Of a stretch of 64,000 bases of DNA, positions 9,807-21,423 are shown piece by piece. This DNA is from Cheiracanthium punctorium (taxonomy: Eukaryota > Arthropoda > Arachnida > Araneae > Cheiracanthiidae): the NCBI GenBank assembly GCA_038373885.1, contig JAWZYV010001774.1, forward strand, positions 868,001-932,000. The letters run 5' to 3'. Below the pieces are notes generated by a model. That model saw only the letters and a list, made by a program, of their open reading frames with translations. It had not been told where the DNA came from and ran no database searches. Position 1 is the first letter of the stretch. Every line of letters starts with the position of its first letter. The position numbers and the translations under genes are program-made.

Positions 9807-10189
9807 ATCAAATAACTCTAATTATAAAGTAGTATATCCATTTGGATGGGAGGGCTCTCCGGGGGGCCCCGGAGCCACTATCTGACCTGACCAGTCCGGG
9901 CATACACTTATTACATATGTATACTAGTGTCCCAAAAAAAGATGGCTTTAATTATTTATCCATTAAAGATAAGTAGACAATGTAAACTGAAAAAAAAATG
10001 TTCAAAATAAAGTTAAAAAAATCTAATTTGATTATTCTCCATTAATTTGAAAAAGATGCTTTTTAAATTTGTCTCCGATCCCTTAAAAAATCATAGTTAG
10101 TTAAATGTAACCCATAACACGAAGGAAGTCTACGTAAAATTTGAGAATCCTATCACAAAAAGTGTCAAGAGATATGAAGATCAAAATAT
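9807..10189. other. No gene seen
   Basis: A C/G-run pair near 9840-9900 resembles hAT-type termini but no partner or target duplication could be assigned. Confidence 0.4.
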
Positions 10190-10197
10190 GCTGACTT

Positions 10198-10351
10198 CAG
10201 TGGCGTATGCAAGAAGGGTTTTATGGGGTTTAACACCCGCTCTTCCTTATCCAAGACTGTAGCATAAAGTCTATAAATTTTTAACCTAAAGATGCGTCCA
10301 ACCACCTCCCCCCCCCCCCCTCCACTTGAAGGAAGTCTGTGTAAGCCACTG
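10198..10351. mobile_element. Small hAT MITE (154 bp)
   Basis: The ends are CAGTGGCGTATGC and, from the right, CAGTGGCTTACAC. The target duplication is GCTGACTT on the left against CCTGACTT on the right, 7 of 8 matching. The interior has a C-run and no coding capacity. Confidence 0.7.
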
Positions 10352-10739
10352 CCTGACTTAAACCATTTTTCAATGGCTCTCGAAAGAAAAATATGCATTT
10401 CAGAGGTACGTACAGAAATTTCGAAATAAAATAAAAATCTGGAGTGACTCCACTCGACTTTCCGAACACTTACGATTAAGATCATTACCAAGCATTTAAA
10501 TAAATTTTAATCGATGAATAATTCATACCCAATTTGAGCTCAATCGAATGTGCCGTTTAAACGCTAGCGCACTTTCAAGAACTTCTCCCTATAGGCCATA
10601 ATGTAAAAGAAATCTTTGTCGTAGCCCTGTAGAAAAACTATAAGTCATATGGACACCAAAATCAATACCGGTCTTGCGACGGTGGTTTCTGACATATATA
10701 CCCAATTTGAGCTCAATCGAACGCCCCGTTTAGGAGTTA

Positions 10740-10779
10740 TCGTGTTCACTCACATGCACACATACACACAAACACACAA

Positions 10780-10812
<33 letters not shown>

Positions 10813-10826
10813 CATACATACATCTA
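10740..10826. repeat. (CA)n microsatellite
   Basis: The tract is an interrupted ACAC repeat with ATAC and AAAC variants. Confidence 0.95.
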
Positions 10827-11029
10827 GTAAAAATAGCATAAATGGATTCAGAAGACCTCAAAACGAGTAAATACACCAAAATCTTGAAGTCGAATTTTTT
10901 CATGATTGCAATACTTTCCTTACATGGTACATGTTCGGAAAGTAAAAATTGAGTTTAGCTATAGACGTTTACATTCAGATGCCTTTGTTTTGTTTACTTT
11001 GACCATAGTTTACCAATTACCGAACACCC

Positions 11030-11250
11030 ACCAGTGGCCGAGTGCAGAGCACTCCGAACTGGCAGACAAAAGGTGCCTGTTTCAAAACCAGGTCGTGCCC
11101 GCCAACCTAACCGTTCAGTTTTCCGTGATTTCCTAAAAAACTAGCGTAAATACGTGTTAGGACCCCTTAGGCAGACCCCCAGGGAGGGCATTTCACCCCA
11201 CGGCCTAGATGCTACGTGCAGATAATTGGTCGTAATCCCACAACAACAAC
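11030..11250 (+). mobile_element. tRNA-derived SINE (family B), well preserved
   Basis: The head has AGTGGCCGAGTGCAGAGCA (A box like a Leu/Ser tRNA) and a degenerate B box, GTTTCAAAACC, near 11078. It is followed by the shared central domain (CCGTTCAGTTTTCCGTG, GTTAGGACCCC, GACCCCCAGGGAGGG) and the tail TAATCCCACAACAACAACC. It is the best reference copy of this family in the window. Confidence 0.8.
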
Positions 11251-11382
11251 CGAACCTGAGTTTTACCGAACACACAACGGCACAGATTCCTTTTTTTGTC
11301 TTGCATCCCGGGACGGGCATGCGTCTTTAAACGCCTGGTCACAGCGAGGCATTCAATAAATTTGTTTCTTTTGTGCTGTGTT

Positions 11383-12086
11383 ATAGTAAGCCTACACGAG
11401 GGGCATCTGACTACGTAAGGGGGAGGGTTACTTTGGCCGGAGGACTTTTTTAACACTTTAACGCGCAGTGTTCCCGCTCTGGGAACACCAAACGTTTTGA
11501 CTGTTGCCAGTCACGAAGAATAGATTTGATTTCTATAAAAAATAATTGCGGGTGACTTAGCTCCACGAGAATCCTTTACTTTTTGGCACGTCATTTCCCG
11601 TAAAAAAATTGTCGCGATTATTTTTAGCAGCACTGACATCTGCTGAAAAATGGAAGAATGCGAGAACCGCTGGATAGATTGCCCAATGTTGAAGAAAGGG
11701 CAGCCGTTGCCATCGCTCGACTTAACTACCAGCAAGATGGCGGACGATCGAAACGTTCATCGCGTGCCACAGATCTAGAGACCCTTTTTTGACGCAGCTG
11801 GCTGTGCCGGCACAGCCGGCAAAGGTCTCTAGATCTGTGGCACGCAATGAACGTTTCGATCGTCCGCATCTTGTTGGTAGTTAAGTCGAGCGATGGCAAC
11901 GGCTGCCCTTTTTTTCAGCATTGGGAAAGGGTTGCGCCTCAAAGGATTTAACTGTTCTGATGGGTATTAACTTTGCATCTGGAGAAAACCGACCAAAACT
12001 TCGAATCGTTAGATCGCGCGGTAGGCCCAAACACGGGACTTTCACACTTCAGAAGTCTTACCATGTTCAGTGTCTTATAAACTCGC
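11383..12086 (-). mobile_element. SINE family A copy split by a MITE
   Basis: Bases 11383-11453 carry the tail side (TGTTATAGTAAGCC) and 11952-12086 the central and head parts (CTGGAGAAAACCGACC, GGGACTTTCACACTTC). A foldback MITE lies between them at the same SINE position as in the 3660-4392 copy, but in the opposite orientation. Confidence 0.7.
11454..11947 (+). mobile_element. piggyBac-like foldback MITE, copy 2
   Basis: TTAA lies at 11450-11453 and 11948-11951. The ends have drifted (CACTTTAACGCGCA and AAAGGAT). The subterminal hairpin GTGTTCCC...GGGAACAC is present. The palindromic half has arms about 11687-11790 and 11822-11935 around GGCTGTGCCGGCACAGCC. Confidence 0.85.
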
Positions 12087-12354
12087 CCATGGGGCATGCA
12101 AAGATGTGTGGGTTACATTTCGTTTTTTCTTATCCTTTTCATTTTTGTATTGAACGCAACTTTAAACTGTTCGCTGTGGTCACCTGAGGAACGTACCTGA
12201 GAAAACTTTCCTTCTTTGATCGATGTTGCTGCTTCCCAGAATTGTTCTTTTCAACGCTGCATTGGAGTCCAGAGTTGCTCCTGCGCAACCGCTGGATTCC
12301 GGTGAAGTCTTCTCTGTTGCAGTGAACAGATTAAACATGGGTTCAAAAGTAGGG
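12087..12354. other. No gene recognised; open on both strands
   Basis: Bases 12180-12432 are open for about 70 codons on each strand, with higher GC than the flanks, but I see no domain, splice site pair or match to a known family. Confidence 0.4.
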
Positions 12355-13102
12355 TTAAGGACACATGGAATATCTCGACAAGTAAAAAGAGACAGTTCTT
12401 GCAAAAGATTTAACGTAATGTATTTTAATTAAAAATGGAGATAGAAATGGAATTTTTTGTCCACTGTATATACATGCATTATAAGTCCATTTATAAATCA
12501 AGAATAATTAATTTGATTCATAAATCAGTTTTTAAGAACAAATTAACTTTTTATAAATCTCTTTGAAATTTTTTGAGCAGTATGTCAGTTTGGTACACTT
12601 TTTCTAAAAAACTACTGAGTTTATCACCTTAAAATTGGGTGTGGTAACAGTAAACATACTATCTGAGAATAATAAGAAGTGATTTTCATTTTGGCTGTAA
12701 ATAAATTAGATTAAAAATATTTTCCTAAAAAACTTTTAAAATCCTAAAAATTAAAAAAAAACCAACATTTTTTCACCCAGATCTCTAATATTGGTAATTT
12801 TTAAAGAAACAAGTTAGTTAACAAATTTTGGAAAGTTTCAACTTTTTACGTTAAACAGATTTTTAGAAAAGTGTACCAAAGCATTAAAAAAAAAAAAAAA
12901 AACATTTTAAGGCAAAAATCTAAAGCTTTATTGTAGCCAAATCATGTTTGCATTCTTTTTAAAGGCCATATTTTGAGTGTTCATACATTCTAAACCGATA
13001 TAAAATATACATGTATGGAATCGCCTCAGTTTGCTCTATTTTTTTGGGCCGATAATTGGAAATTCGAAAATTTGACTCAGTTTATGTTCCATGTATCCTT
13101 AA
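12355..13102. mobile_element. TTAA-ended MITE with inner inverted repeats
   Basis: TTAAGGACACATGGAA at 12355 and its near reverse complement ending at 13102 form terminal repeats. If the outer TTAA is the target duplication, the element is piggyBac- or Kolobok-like. Inside, GTTTGGTACACTTTTTCTAA (about 12587) pairs with a reverse complement near 12860-12882. No coding capacity. Confidence 0.55.
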
Positions 13103-13316
13103 GTACGCTCGGAGGGAGGACGATTTCTCCCTCGCCCTTGGATACGCCACTGATTTAGACTGTTAAAACAACAATGGACACTGTCAGAGAATCGCCGTCA
13201 ATGTGTCTTATCAAAGATAGCTCCGGACTGTTATAGTTAGTAAACACCAAAACACACACACAAAGTTTTTGTTGTTGTTGTTTTTTATCATTGGTTTAGA
13301 ACTTAATCTATAAGTA

Positions 13317-14166
13317 CAGTAGAACCTCGATTATCCGAACATCGATTAACCGAAAGTCTCCGTTAACCGAAGTCGGTTTCTTCTTCACTTTTTTTTTTTT
13401 TTTCATCAGAAAATTACTTTTTGAAGGAGATTCTGATCTGGTTCAGTTGAAATTGAGTTTTGGAAAACTGTCAATATCCGAGACTGCATTTATATGATCG
13501 GTGATGCGTGGGAATCTATGTCGTAATCAACACTAAGACGAAGTTGGCGAAAACTTTTGCCGAATTTTTCAACAGGCTCAGATAAAAATGCTACAGACAT
13601 TGTAAAAGACAGTGTTACTGTGTTTTCAAGCCTTTTTAGCACAATGAAAGGTTTTGAAAATTGTGGGGATAGAGAAATCACAGATTGGTTGAATTGTGAC
13701 GTGGAAGATGCAGGCTTCCAGTTGCTCAATGAGGAGGAATTAATAGCAGAAGTCCGAAAATCTCCAAAGAAGAAGAAGATTATGATGAAGATGAGAATGA
13801 TTCTGGAGTAAATAAGATCAGTAACAATGATGCTTTTGAGTGTTTCTCAAAAGGCCTTCTTTGCTTGGAACAACAGGAGCAGTGTGATTCCTCTGAAATC
13901 ATGCTTTTAAGAAAACTTCGGGATAGAGCTGCACGGCAAAGGATGGCCAGATGACACCAGATGAAGCTTCCATTTAAACCATTGTAAGTTTTTGTTTCAG
14001 AAATAAATTTATTTTCATTTATAATTTTAATTTATTTAACAGCTAAAATAGTTATAATAACAGTTCAGTGACGATACTACATATTAAACTAGATGATTAT
14101 TGATGAATTCTCGATTATCCGAAGTAGGTTCGGTCCCAATTACTTCGGATAATCGAGGTTCTACTA
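13317..14166 (+). mobile_element. pogo/Tigger-like transposon relic 2
   Basis: The left end is CAGTAGAACCTCGATTATCC preceded by TA; the right end near 14166 is its reverse complement with one change. Subterminal ATTAACCGAA repeats occur. The interior keeps the transposase C-terminus. Confidence 0.85.
13494..13954 (+). pseudogene. Tigger-like transposase C-terminal half (frameshifted)
   Basis: Open pieces encode MIGDAWESM, then a stop, then LRRSWRKLLPNF, ITDWLNCDVEDAGF and LLNEEELIAEV. After a frame change in the Lys-coding run near 13770-13790 the end is LCLEQQEQCD and LRKLRDRAARQ, the conserved tail of Tigger/jerky proteins. The N-terminal DNA-binding and catalytic parts are missing. Confidence 0.75.
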
Positions 14167-14204
14167 ATTTTATTCAGCCCTGTAAAGGAAATATAAATGC
14201 TATA

Positions 14205-14206
14205 CA

Positions 14207-14240
<34 letters not shown>
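14205..14240. repeat. Poly-T run
   Basis: About 32 consecutive T, possibly a degraded poly(A) tail of a minus-strand insertion. Confidence 0.7.
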
Positions 14241-14246
<6 letters not shown>

Positions 14247-14251
14247 AAATC

Positions 14252-14437
14252 CAGAGGCGGATCCAGAAAAATTCTAGTGGGTGCACATTTTTTTTTTTTT
14301 TGTCTCGTTTATCTTGCAAATGCATTTGAATTTACAAATAAATCCATCATCTATAGTGTAAACTTAGTTTGTCTGGGTGAGGTGGAGGGTGGACTTGGGA
14401 CACGTGCCCTTTTGTCCCCCATCCGGATCCGCCAATT
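14252..14437. mobile_element. Small hAT MITE (GGCGGATCC type)
   Basis: The left end CAGAGGCGGATCCAG and right end (reverse complement) GGCGGATCCGG match the ends of the 35333 and 53034 elements. The target duplication cannot be confirmed here. Confidence 0.55.
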
Positions 14438-14931
14438 ATACAAGCTCTCTAATATTCATTTCTCGTGAATTTGTGTGCGTTCGACTGTAAAGGTGCTCCC
14501 TGAAAAATCTTAGGACCCTCGAATGTCGTATGATGGATCTTGCATATGCGCAGAGGTCACCTTGCAAGACTTAGTGGAATAATATAATGTGCCATTGCAA
14601 ACTGTGCGATCCCTTACACACTTTAAGAACGCATGTTTCCACTTTAACAATGTCATTGCCAGCCATTAAATGTCAAAAAACTGACTAATAACTTCTTTCT
14701 TATCCTGTTGCCCCTTGGAAATCCCTGTCGCAACGTAAAACATTACGCGGTGCATTATAAGATCTCGCCGGTATTCCACATATATATGTCCTTGGTGGGC
14801 CCTGGAGCCCGGCACACGACACATCGACGATGCAGTAAATAAATAAGTAGAAACATTATACGTGCGAAAATGGCAACGGGCGGAAGGAAATAATTCTTTT
14901 TTACTAACGACATAATCATTCGTCCGGTTTA
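14438..14931. other. No gene seen
   Basis: Somewhat GC-richer than the surroundings. No motif or repeat end was recognised. Confidence 0.4.
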
Positions 14932-15366
14932 TTGGGAGAGAAAATGGCTAAATTTCCCCCCTCTCGAAGAGAAACGCCGGACATGGCTTGGTGTCATAAA
15001 GAACACCAGCACCTTGAAATATATGTGTTAAAGAATAAAAATGACCCTTGCCGTCCGATTAATTGCTTAATACCCATTGTAATAGGTGTCGTAATTCAGC
15101 GACCGTGCCTAGCTGCGGTGAGTCGCCGCGAACCCTCGCTTTGCTTCCGCAGCCCATTTCGGAATTCGACGATGGTACAAGGCCCAGAGTTTCTTCCAAG
15201 TGGGCGGGTTGCTAGAATTTGCGAGGAATCGCTCGGAGCGATTTGTTCCTTTTTTAGGAGAATGTTAACACTTTTTAATTGCGACAAATATTTTATATAC
15301 ATGCTTCAAAGCATCTATTATGTATTTCACCATACTTTGTGGCAACATTTAAACGGCTCCGAGTAA
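14932..15366 (+). other. 144-codon open frame of unknown status
   Basis: This frame lies in a locally GC-richer, CpG-containing block (about 14800-15260). It begins MGEKMAKFPPSRRETPDMAW. It has no recognisable domain, and the minus strand is also open over part of it, which weakens the coding case. A drop in GC and a run of hydrophobic residues follow after residue 100. It could be a noncoding conserved block, an old exon, or chance. I do not claim a gene. Confidence 0.2.
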
Positions 15367-16638
15367 TTTAAAGAATTTTAATGGCGGAAGATATTGATTC
15401 TTCCTCTCTCAGGAAAATTTTTAAAAAGTTCTATTTGGATTGTAATGTTCTGGATTTTTCCATATTATTTTATTAAGTGAAGCTGCATTATATGTAACTG
15501 AAAAATTGTTTTTTCTCAGCATCTTTACTCCAAGACCTAGAAAATCTGACGCCATAGCTGTATGAGCTACCGTAAAATTACATCACCGTTCGATTTTTAA
15601 CCGACTTCCTGAGGAGATTATCAATTCACCATGTATGTATGTGTAGCATGTATTTATTTTAAGTGTTACTTATTTTAATTGTTATTATGTGAGCGAATGT
15701 ATAGAGGTTTTTTTTTCCAGCTGATTTGCAAAACAAGTGTTAAAAATTCTTTCTGTGTTGTCATCATAATGATATCGAATTCTCGTAGCAATTATGTTTC
15801 AAATCACCTCAGCAGTTTTTATTTAATTCAAAAAAGAAAATATTTTTAAATCAAACATTTTATTCTAAGATGGATTGAAACGCATAAAATAATTTTTGAG
15901 AATATTTTCAAGCTCAAACACTTATAGTAACACACAAATCCATCCTAGCTGATCAGTTATCGGAGAGGACCATTATTAAGAAATTCATAAATATTACTTT
16001 TTTGATGTAAAATAAATGTAATTTCTAAAAGCTTCAGGCGATTAACTACTTATTTCTATATGAGGTCAAAAAACAGTACTAAAGCCTCAAGATTTTAAAA
16101 ATTATATATTATTTTACATAAAAAGTAATATTAGAATAATTTTATTTCTTTATATTATATAAAGACAGTGTACATAATGTAGACAGTGAATTTTACCTTC
16201 CTTTTGGAAAATAGATTGATTATTATTTTACAAATGTTAGTTTACTTCCCTCCTTGATGAAAGGTTTTACGAATGAACATCCATGTTTATCACTAAATCA
16301 TTAAAAAAAAAAAAAAAAAAAAAAACAATAATTTTATCGAAACAGGAACATCGTTTTGTAACATTTTTCGAGAATGACCTACACAATAAGCGAGTTTTTC
16401 TTGATGCTTGAATGAGATCTAAACAGAAAAATTGAAACTATATTTAAAAATATTTTTAAAAAGTAAAAAAAAAAGCCAATAATAAACAGGAAGAATGAAT
16501 GAGAATTCAGTCTAAAACTCGCAACCAAAATCTTAAAATGGATGAAATAGACATAATACTTGCCCGGTATATGTAAGGTAAATCGGGAAAAGATGCCAGT
16601 TGGGAGAAGATTCAACTTTGTTGTTAGTATTTTGATGA
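15367..16638. other. No gene seen; contains a short dispersed-repeat motif
   Basis: TTTTTAACCGACTTCCTGAG followed by a TATGTATG tract (about 15593-15643) resembles a 3' repeat motif common in arthropod genomes. An A-run lies at 16303-16325. Otherwise the stretch is plain AT-rich sequence. Confidence 0.4.
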
Positions 16639-16642
16639 TTAA

Positions 16643-17180
16643 CCCCTTAATGCGCAGTGTTCCCGCTCTGGGAACACCAAACTCTGACGTTTTGACTGTT
16701 GCCAGTCACGAAGAATAGATTTGATTTCTATAAAAATAGTTGCGGGTGACATAGCTCCACGAGAATCCTTTACTGTTTAGCACGTCCTTTCCCGTAAAAA
16801 AAGTGTCACGATTATTTTTAACAGCACTGACATCTGCTAAAAAATGGAAGGGCAGCCGTTGCCATCGCTCGACTTAACTACCAGCAAGATGACGGATGAT
16901 CGAAACGTTCATCGCGTGCCACAGATTTAGAGACCCTGTTTTGACGACAGCTGGCTGTGCCAAAAAAGGGTCTCTAGATCTGTGGCACATACCACAGATC
17001 TAGGCACACACCACAGGACAGCTGGCTGTGCGGCACAGCCAGCTGTCGTCAAAAAAGGGTCTCTAGATCTGTGGCACGCGATGAACGTTTCGATCGTCCG
17101 CCATCTTGATGGTAGTTAAGTCGAGCGATGGCAAGGGCTGCCCTTTTTTCAGTATTGGGAAAGGGTTGCGCCTCAAAGGG
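16643..17180 (+). mobile_element. piggyBac-like foldback MITE, copy 3 (rearranged centre)
   Basis: The left flank is TTAA (16639-16642) and the right flank has drifted to TTGA. The left half is normal up to the AAAATGGAAG motif and then jumps to GGCAGCCGTTGCC, missing about 40 bases. The centre carries extra copies of the GATCTGTGGCAC and GACAGCTGGCTGTGC blocks (about 16935-17050), making it longer than the others (538 bp). Confidence 0.8.
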
Positions 17181-18094
17181 TTGAGTAAAATTCGAAGCCG
17201 CTTCGAGAACGTGCAATGCTTCTGTCAGTCATTAGCATGTATATTGATTGCAGATTACCTTCTCTGGTGCATGCCTGCGAGTATAGGAGCTACTTTTTAG
17301 GTTAATCTCGAATGAACTGTCAAAGACCAAAAGAATTACACTTTTAAGCCTTCTCCCTCACACTAATACACGACACCGGATAGGGAGCATTATGTGCTTA
17401 TGCAAACACAGATTTATTGTATTAGGGAGCTTTACAGGGTTCCGAGACACGAACGGAATGAAATGTGAGAACTCGTGTTGTAAAACGTACATACAACAAA
17501 TAAAGTAACTCACGTGCATTTGAGAATACATCTTTTTGTGTGTATTGTTTACAGCCGCACTCACCATATAACCTATATACTTTTGGAACTTATCCGATCT
17601 TTATTTTTTAAAATTCAATACAAAGTGGAGAGAATGTGACCAATAAAATGGATTATTATTTTTAGCATAAATTTTAACATAATGGCGTCACATTTTATTG
17701 CTGCCTAAGAACTATAAAAATTTCACTTTAGTACGATTTTATGAATTTTTAGGCCTGTATCAAAGCATAAATGTTATAATTACATAACGTGCTGTATACG
17801 AAAAAGTTATAATTGCCATAGTAAGATTAAAAAAGAAATCTATCTGCAAATTCATGATAGCCCGTAATAACAGACTAAGTAGTGCGTACGTGAACATTAT
17901 TGAGTATAGGTACATACGTGTATGTAACGTGCTTGTGCTATAATGACCTAAAAAATATTTTTTCTTGATAACTGCCCATCTTAATTAAAAAAAAAAATCT
18001 TCACAAAACCTCGGAATATCTGCAAAATTATCTGCGAGACCTTGGAATTCTCCGCGATTGTATCCGTTCATGGCGTACATCTATACTATCTGAC
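17181..18094. other. No gene seen
   Basis: AT-rich sequence with short chance open frames only. Confidence 0.5.
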
Positions 18095-18096
18095 TA

Positions 18097-19237
18097 CAGT
18101 AGAATCTCGCTACAACGATATCCTCTATAACGATAATTCTCTCTCTTACGATATTTTTTCATAGTCCTGGCTGAATTCCCTTTAGATTAATGTAAAACAG
18201 TTCTCTGTATTACGATATCCTTTAAAACGATAATTCTCTCTACAACGATGGTAATAATTATCCCTTACATCACAATAATTCTCTCTACTACGATATAATT
18301 TTTTTTCTACGATGCATCAGAAGCCCAACTCATGCACAGACATTGAAAGCTACACAAAGAAAGTCGAGGTAAAATGTGGTTGGAACGGGTTGGACCACGC
18401 CTCTGCCAAAGAACGTCTTCTAAGTTTCGTTTTGCTGATGTAACACTATGGTAATGAGAAAGTGCATTTCTCGTAAGGTGGAAGGGCAGTTGGCATTTCC
18501 TGGATGACACATCTTTGATTCCTATCCCCCTCTTTAAAAAATGGTCAAGGATTCCTTTCACCGGAACTGATATAGAAAACGATACGTTCTTTTGTCTGAA
18601 CTTTTGAGTAAGAATTTTAACCTCCGATAAATCCTATCGAGGTCGATTATTACACGAGGATATTTTAAATCATTTATGAGTTTTGTTTACTTTGAAGTTT
18701 GTTTAGTGAAAATCGAAAGCAAATGGCTAAAAGAAAACAAATATCTATCGAAGTGAAATTCAACATCATAAAAGATTTTGATAAAGGCATGAAGCAAAAT
18801 AAATAAGGATAAATTAATGGGTATGTATTTTCAATTAATATCTAATACATTTTAAAAAACGCTTTTGCGGCATTCAGGTATTATTTATTTAGACATTATA
18901 TATTTGTTATTCAAATATGCTATAAATATTTATAAGCTATATCTCCGCTAGAATCCCTGGCGAGGCGGCAAGGGTATTTAACTAAAATTTGTGAGTGTTG
19001 TGAAAATTACTGAAAACTATAAACATGTTTTTCTCCTTTTATTTATTATATATTACTTGCGAGGGTGTGCTGAATGAAAACAGAACACTTTCTGGTGATA
19101 CCGCAGGGTATGGGATATATGAAGAACAAAAATCAAAAATCTTTTGTTCCAATATCGATTCTCTCTATAACGATAATTCTCTTTACAACGATATATTATT
19201 TTGACCCCCAAAATATCGTTAAAGAGGGATTTCACTG
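18097..19237 (+). mobile_element. pogo/Tigger-like transposon relic 3
   Basis: The left end is CAGTAGAATCTCGCTACAAC at 18097 after TA; the right end near 19237 (reverse complement CAGTGAAATCCCTCTTTAAC) is before TA. Many subterminal ACGATA(AT) repeats (TATAACGATAATTCTCTC) occur at both ends. The transposase start is visible at 18723. Confidence 0.8.
18723..18806 (+). pseudogene. Tigger transposase N-terminal start (truncated)
   Basis: The first 27 codons read MAKRKQISIEVKFNIIKDFD and then a stop. This is the start of the CENP-B/psq-type helix-turn-helix of Tigger transposases. The rest of the protein is gone. Confidence 0.7.
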
Positions 19238-19239
19238 TA

Positions 19240-20190
19240 ATGATAATCAGTTTGCATGTGCAATGAAACTTGGGTGTATTCAATAAAGCAATTCAATAAT
19301 AGAAAAGCACTCTTTTTTCAGAAAGAACTTATTTTCCTTTTAGCAGAAAAAGTTGGATCCTGTCACGAAGAAATTTTTTTAATATGATTTACAGTAAAAC
19401 ACGGAACATTTTGTTAAGCTGAAGCATTTGTGGTTTAATAGAAATATACACTGATTCGTAAAATGTAATATTTTATTCTTCTTACATCTACCTGCCTTTG
19501 GAAAAAATTTTCTATCGTTTGTGATTCCGCACACTGTAGTTCGAAAAAAAAAAATGTTATTTGTTAACACATTCTTAAACAAATTAATCACGTTAAGATG
19601 TTTATATTTTTGAGGAGATGTCTTTTCAGAACTGCAACTTTACAGTGTAACACACAAAAGTTTAAAGATCATCAAAATATCACTTTTAAAAATCGCATTT
19701 ATATTGCCTGTAATTAAATCTGGAATGAGAAACATATCACTTTCACTTGATTTTAATATCTTTTCCTTCCACATCAAACATTCTACAATTTGCCAGCTTT
19801 TGGCAATTGCAACACGCATTGGCTAGCGAATGGCTGTCGCCAAATCATGTTTGGTAAAAAGTCGCTTAATTTTCAGAAATGAATTTAACTGCTATACCCG
19901 AAACTGGGTGGATTTACAATTAAAGAAGATACAACATTCCAAACACACAGATATTCTTCCTTCCAAAGCGTATGTACCGTGAATCTATTTTGCAAATTTA
20001 TCTTCTTCGATTAACCTAAGAAGTTAGACTGAGCTTTTTTCCTTTCCAGTGACTGATGTCTGCGTGCTGATGTGAAGCCTCAGTCAGTGATGCTACTTGC
20101 CACACAAGGGAAGAAGATAAAATGCGAAATAGATAGAACAGCATAAAAAATCCGAGTATATTGAAAGGTAAAGCATCAGTAAGTTAGTAA
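19240..20190. other. No gene seen
   Basis: AT-rich. Only short unrecognised open frames. Confidence 0.5.
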
Positions 20191-20194
20191 TCTT

Positions 20195-20401
20195 CAGTGG
20201 CGCAGGAAGGGCGAGGCTTTGGAGCTTAAGCTCCCCATTATAGGCTTGGAGGAAAGAAAACTATCACAAATCAGCTCAAAATGGTGTCATTTTTACACCA
20301 TATTGTGGAAAGTGGAATCGATTTAAACGTACTGCCCCCCCCCCTACCTTATCTCATCTCAAACTTATCTAACTCAAACTTATTGAACTGCTACGCTCCT
20401 G
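20195..20401. mobile_element. Probable hAT MITE
   Basis: The left end is CAGTGGCGCAGG; the right end is GCTACGCTCCTG (reverse complement CAGGAGCGTAGC). AATCTT is shared by the flanks but the 8-bp register is unclear. Confidence 0.5.
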
Positions 20402-20837
20402 AATCTTATTTGTTTCCTATTTATATATTTTGACTTTCCTTGTGTGTGTGTCTAAGAACTCTAGAAATAATTTTAGATTTTTTTTTCTTTTTGCATTGTT
20501 GAATTTTACAACTTATATAGCAACTACTATGGATTGTATTTCTACGGTAAATATTATGTTAAAAAAATTAAGTTATTTATAGTTTTTAGTAACACAAATA
20601 ACATTTTGTCGCCAAAAGAGATTGCTCTCTTGATTCCAAAACTCAACATTAATTACTGCGAAGTTAATAAATAACGCTCACAGATCAAAAAATACCCCTA
20701 GTAGAAAAAGCGTCCTTTGATATCGTATTATTTGAGGTCTTTTTGTAACCCTGTATTTTGTATGTCACCCGAGTCGAAAATTCATCCTCCAAACACAGTC
20801 TAACCCTCTCAGTGAAATATCACATAATAGAGTTTGT

Positions 20838-20990
20838 GTGTTATGGCAAGCCTATACGAAGGGTATTTGCCTACACGTATTCACGCTACATCGGGAAAGA
20901 ACCTCCCAAAACTCCGGACGGTTGGCTCAACAGCCGCTCGAACCCGGGACCTTCACACTTCATCCATCTACCATGTTCAGTGTATATTGA
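20838..20990 (-). mobile_element. SINE family A copy, internally shortened
   Basis: Tail side GTTATGGCAAGCCTATACG, central ATTCACGCTACATCGGG and head CCGGGACCTTCACACTTC are present. About 50 bases of the 3' half are missing relative to the 22078 copy. Confidence 0.7.
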
Positions 20991-21145
20991 AAACCCGGCT
21001 TAATGCTAATTATTTTCAATGATACCCGGCTTAATGCTATATATTTTCAATGTACCAAACCGTAGTAAATTGTCGATGTGATCCCGGGTATTGGAATAAC
21101 CAATTTATTAGAATATTTTTTGTGGCAAATTGGCTGTTCCATTAA

Positions 21146-21412
21146 CCCTTTAACGCGCAGTGTTCCCGCTCTGGGAACACCAAACTCTGACGTTTTGACT
21201 GTTGCCAGTCACGAAGAATAGATTTGAATTCTATAAAAATAGTTGCGGGCGACATAGCTCCACGAGAATCCTTTACTTTATACCACGTCATCTCCCGTAA
21301 AAAAATGGTCACGATTATTTTTAACAGCACTGACATCTGCTGAAAAATGGAAGAATGCGAGAACAACAGCATAGATTGCCCAATGCTGAAGAAAGGGTTG
21401 CGCCTCAAAGGG
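21146..21412 (+). mobile_element. piggyBac-like MITE, copy 4, without palindrome
   Basis: TTAA lies at 21142-21145 and 21413-21416, and both ends are intact. The left half is complete to CCCAATGCTGAAGAAAGGG, which then continues directly into TTGCGCCTCAAAGGG. The whole palindromic block present in copies 1, 2 and 5 is absent, giving 267 bp. Confidence 0.85.
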
Positions 21413-21423
21413 TTAAGGGTGGT

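Noticed and set aside
11205..11456. 83-codon minus frame
   Set aside because: It is a shadow of two adjacent SINEs.
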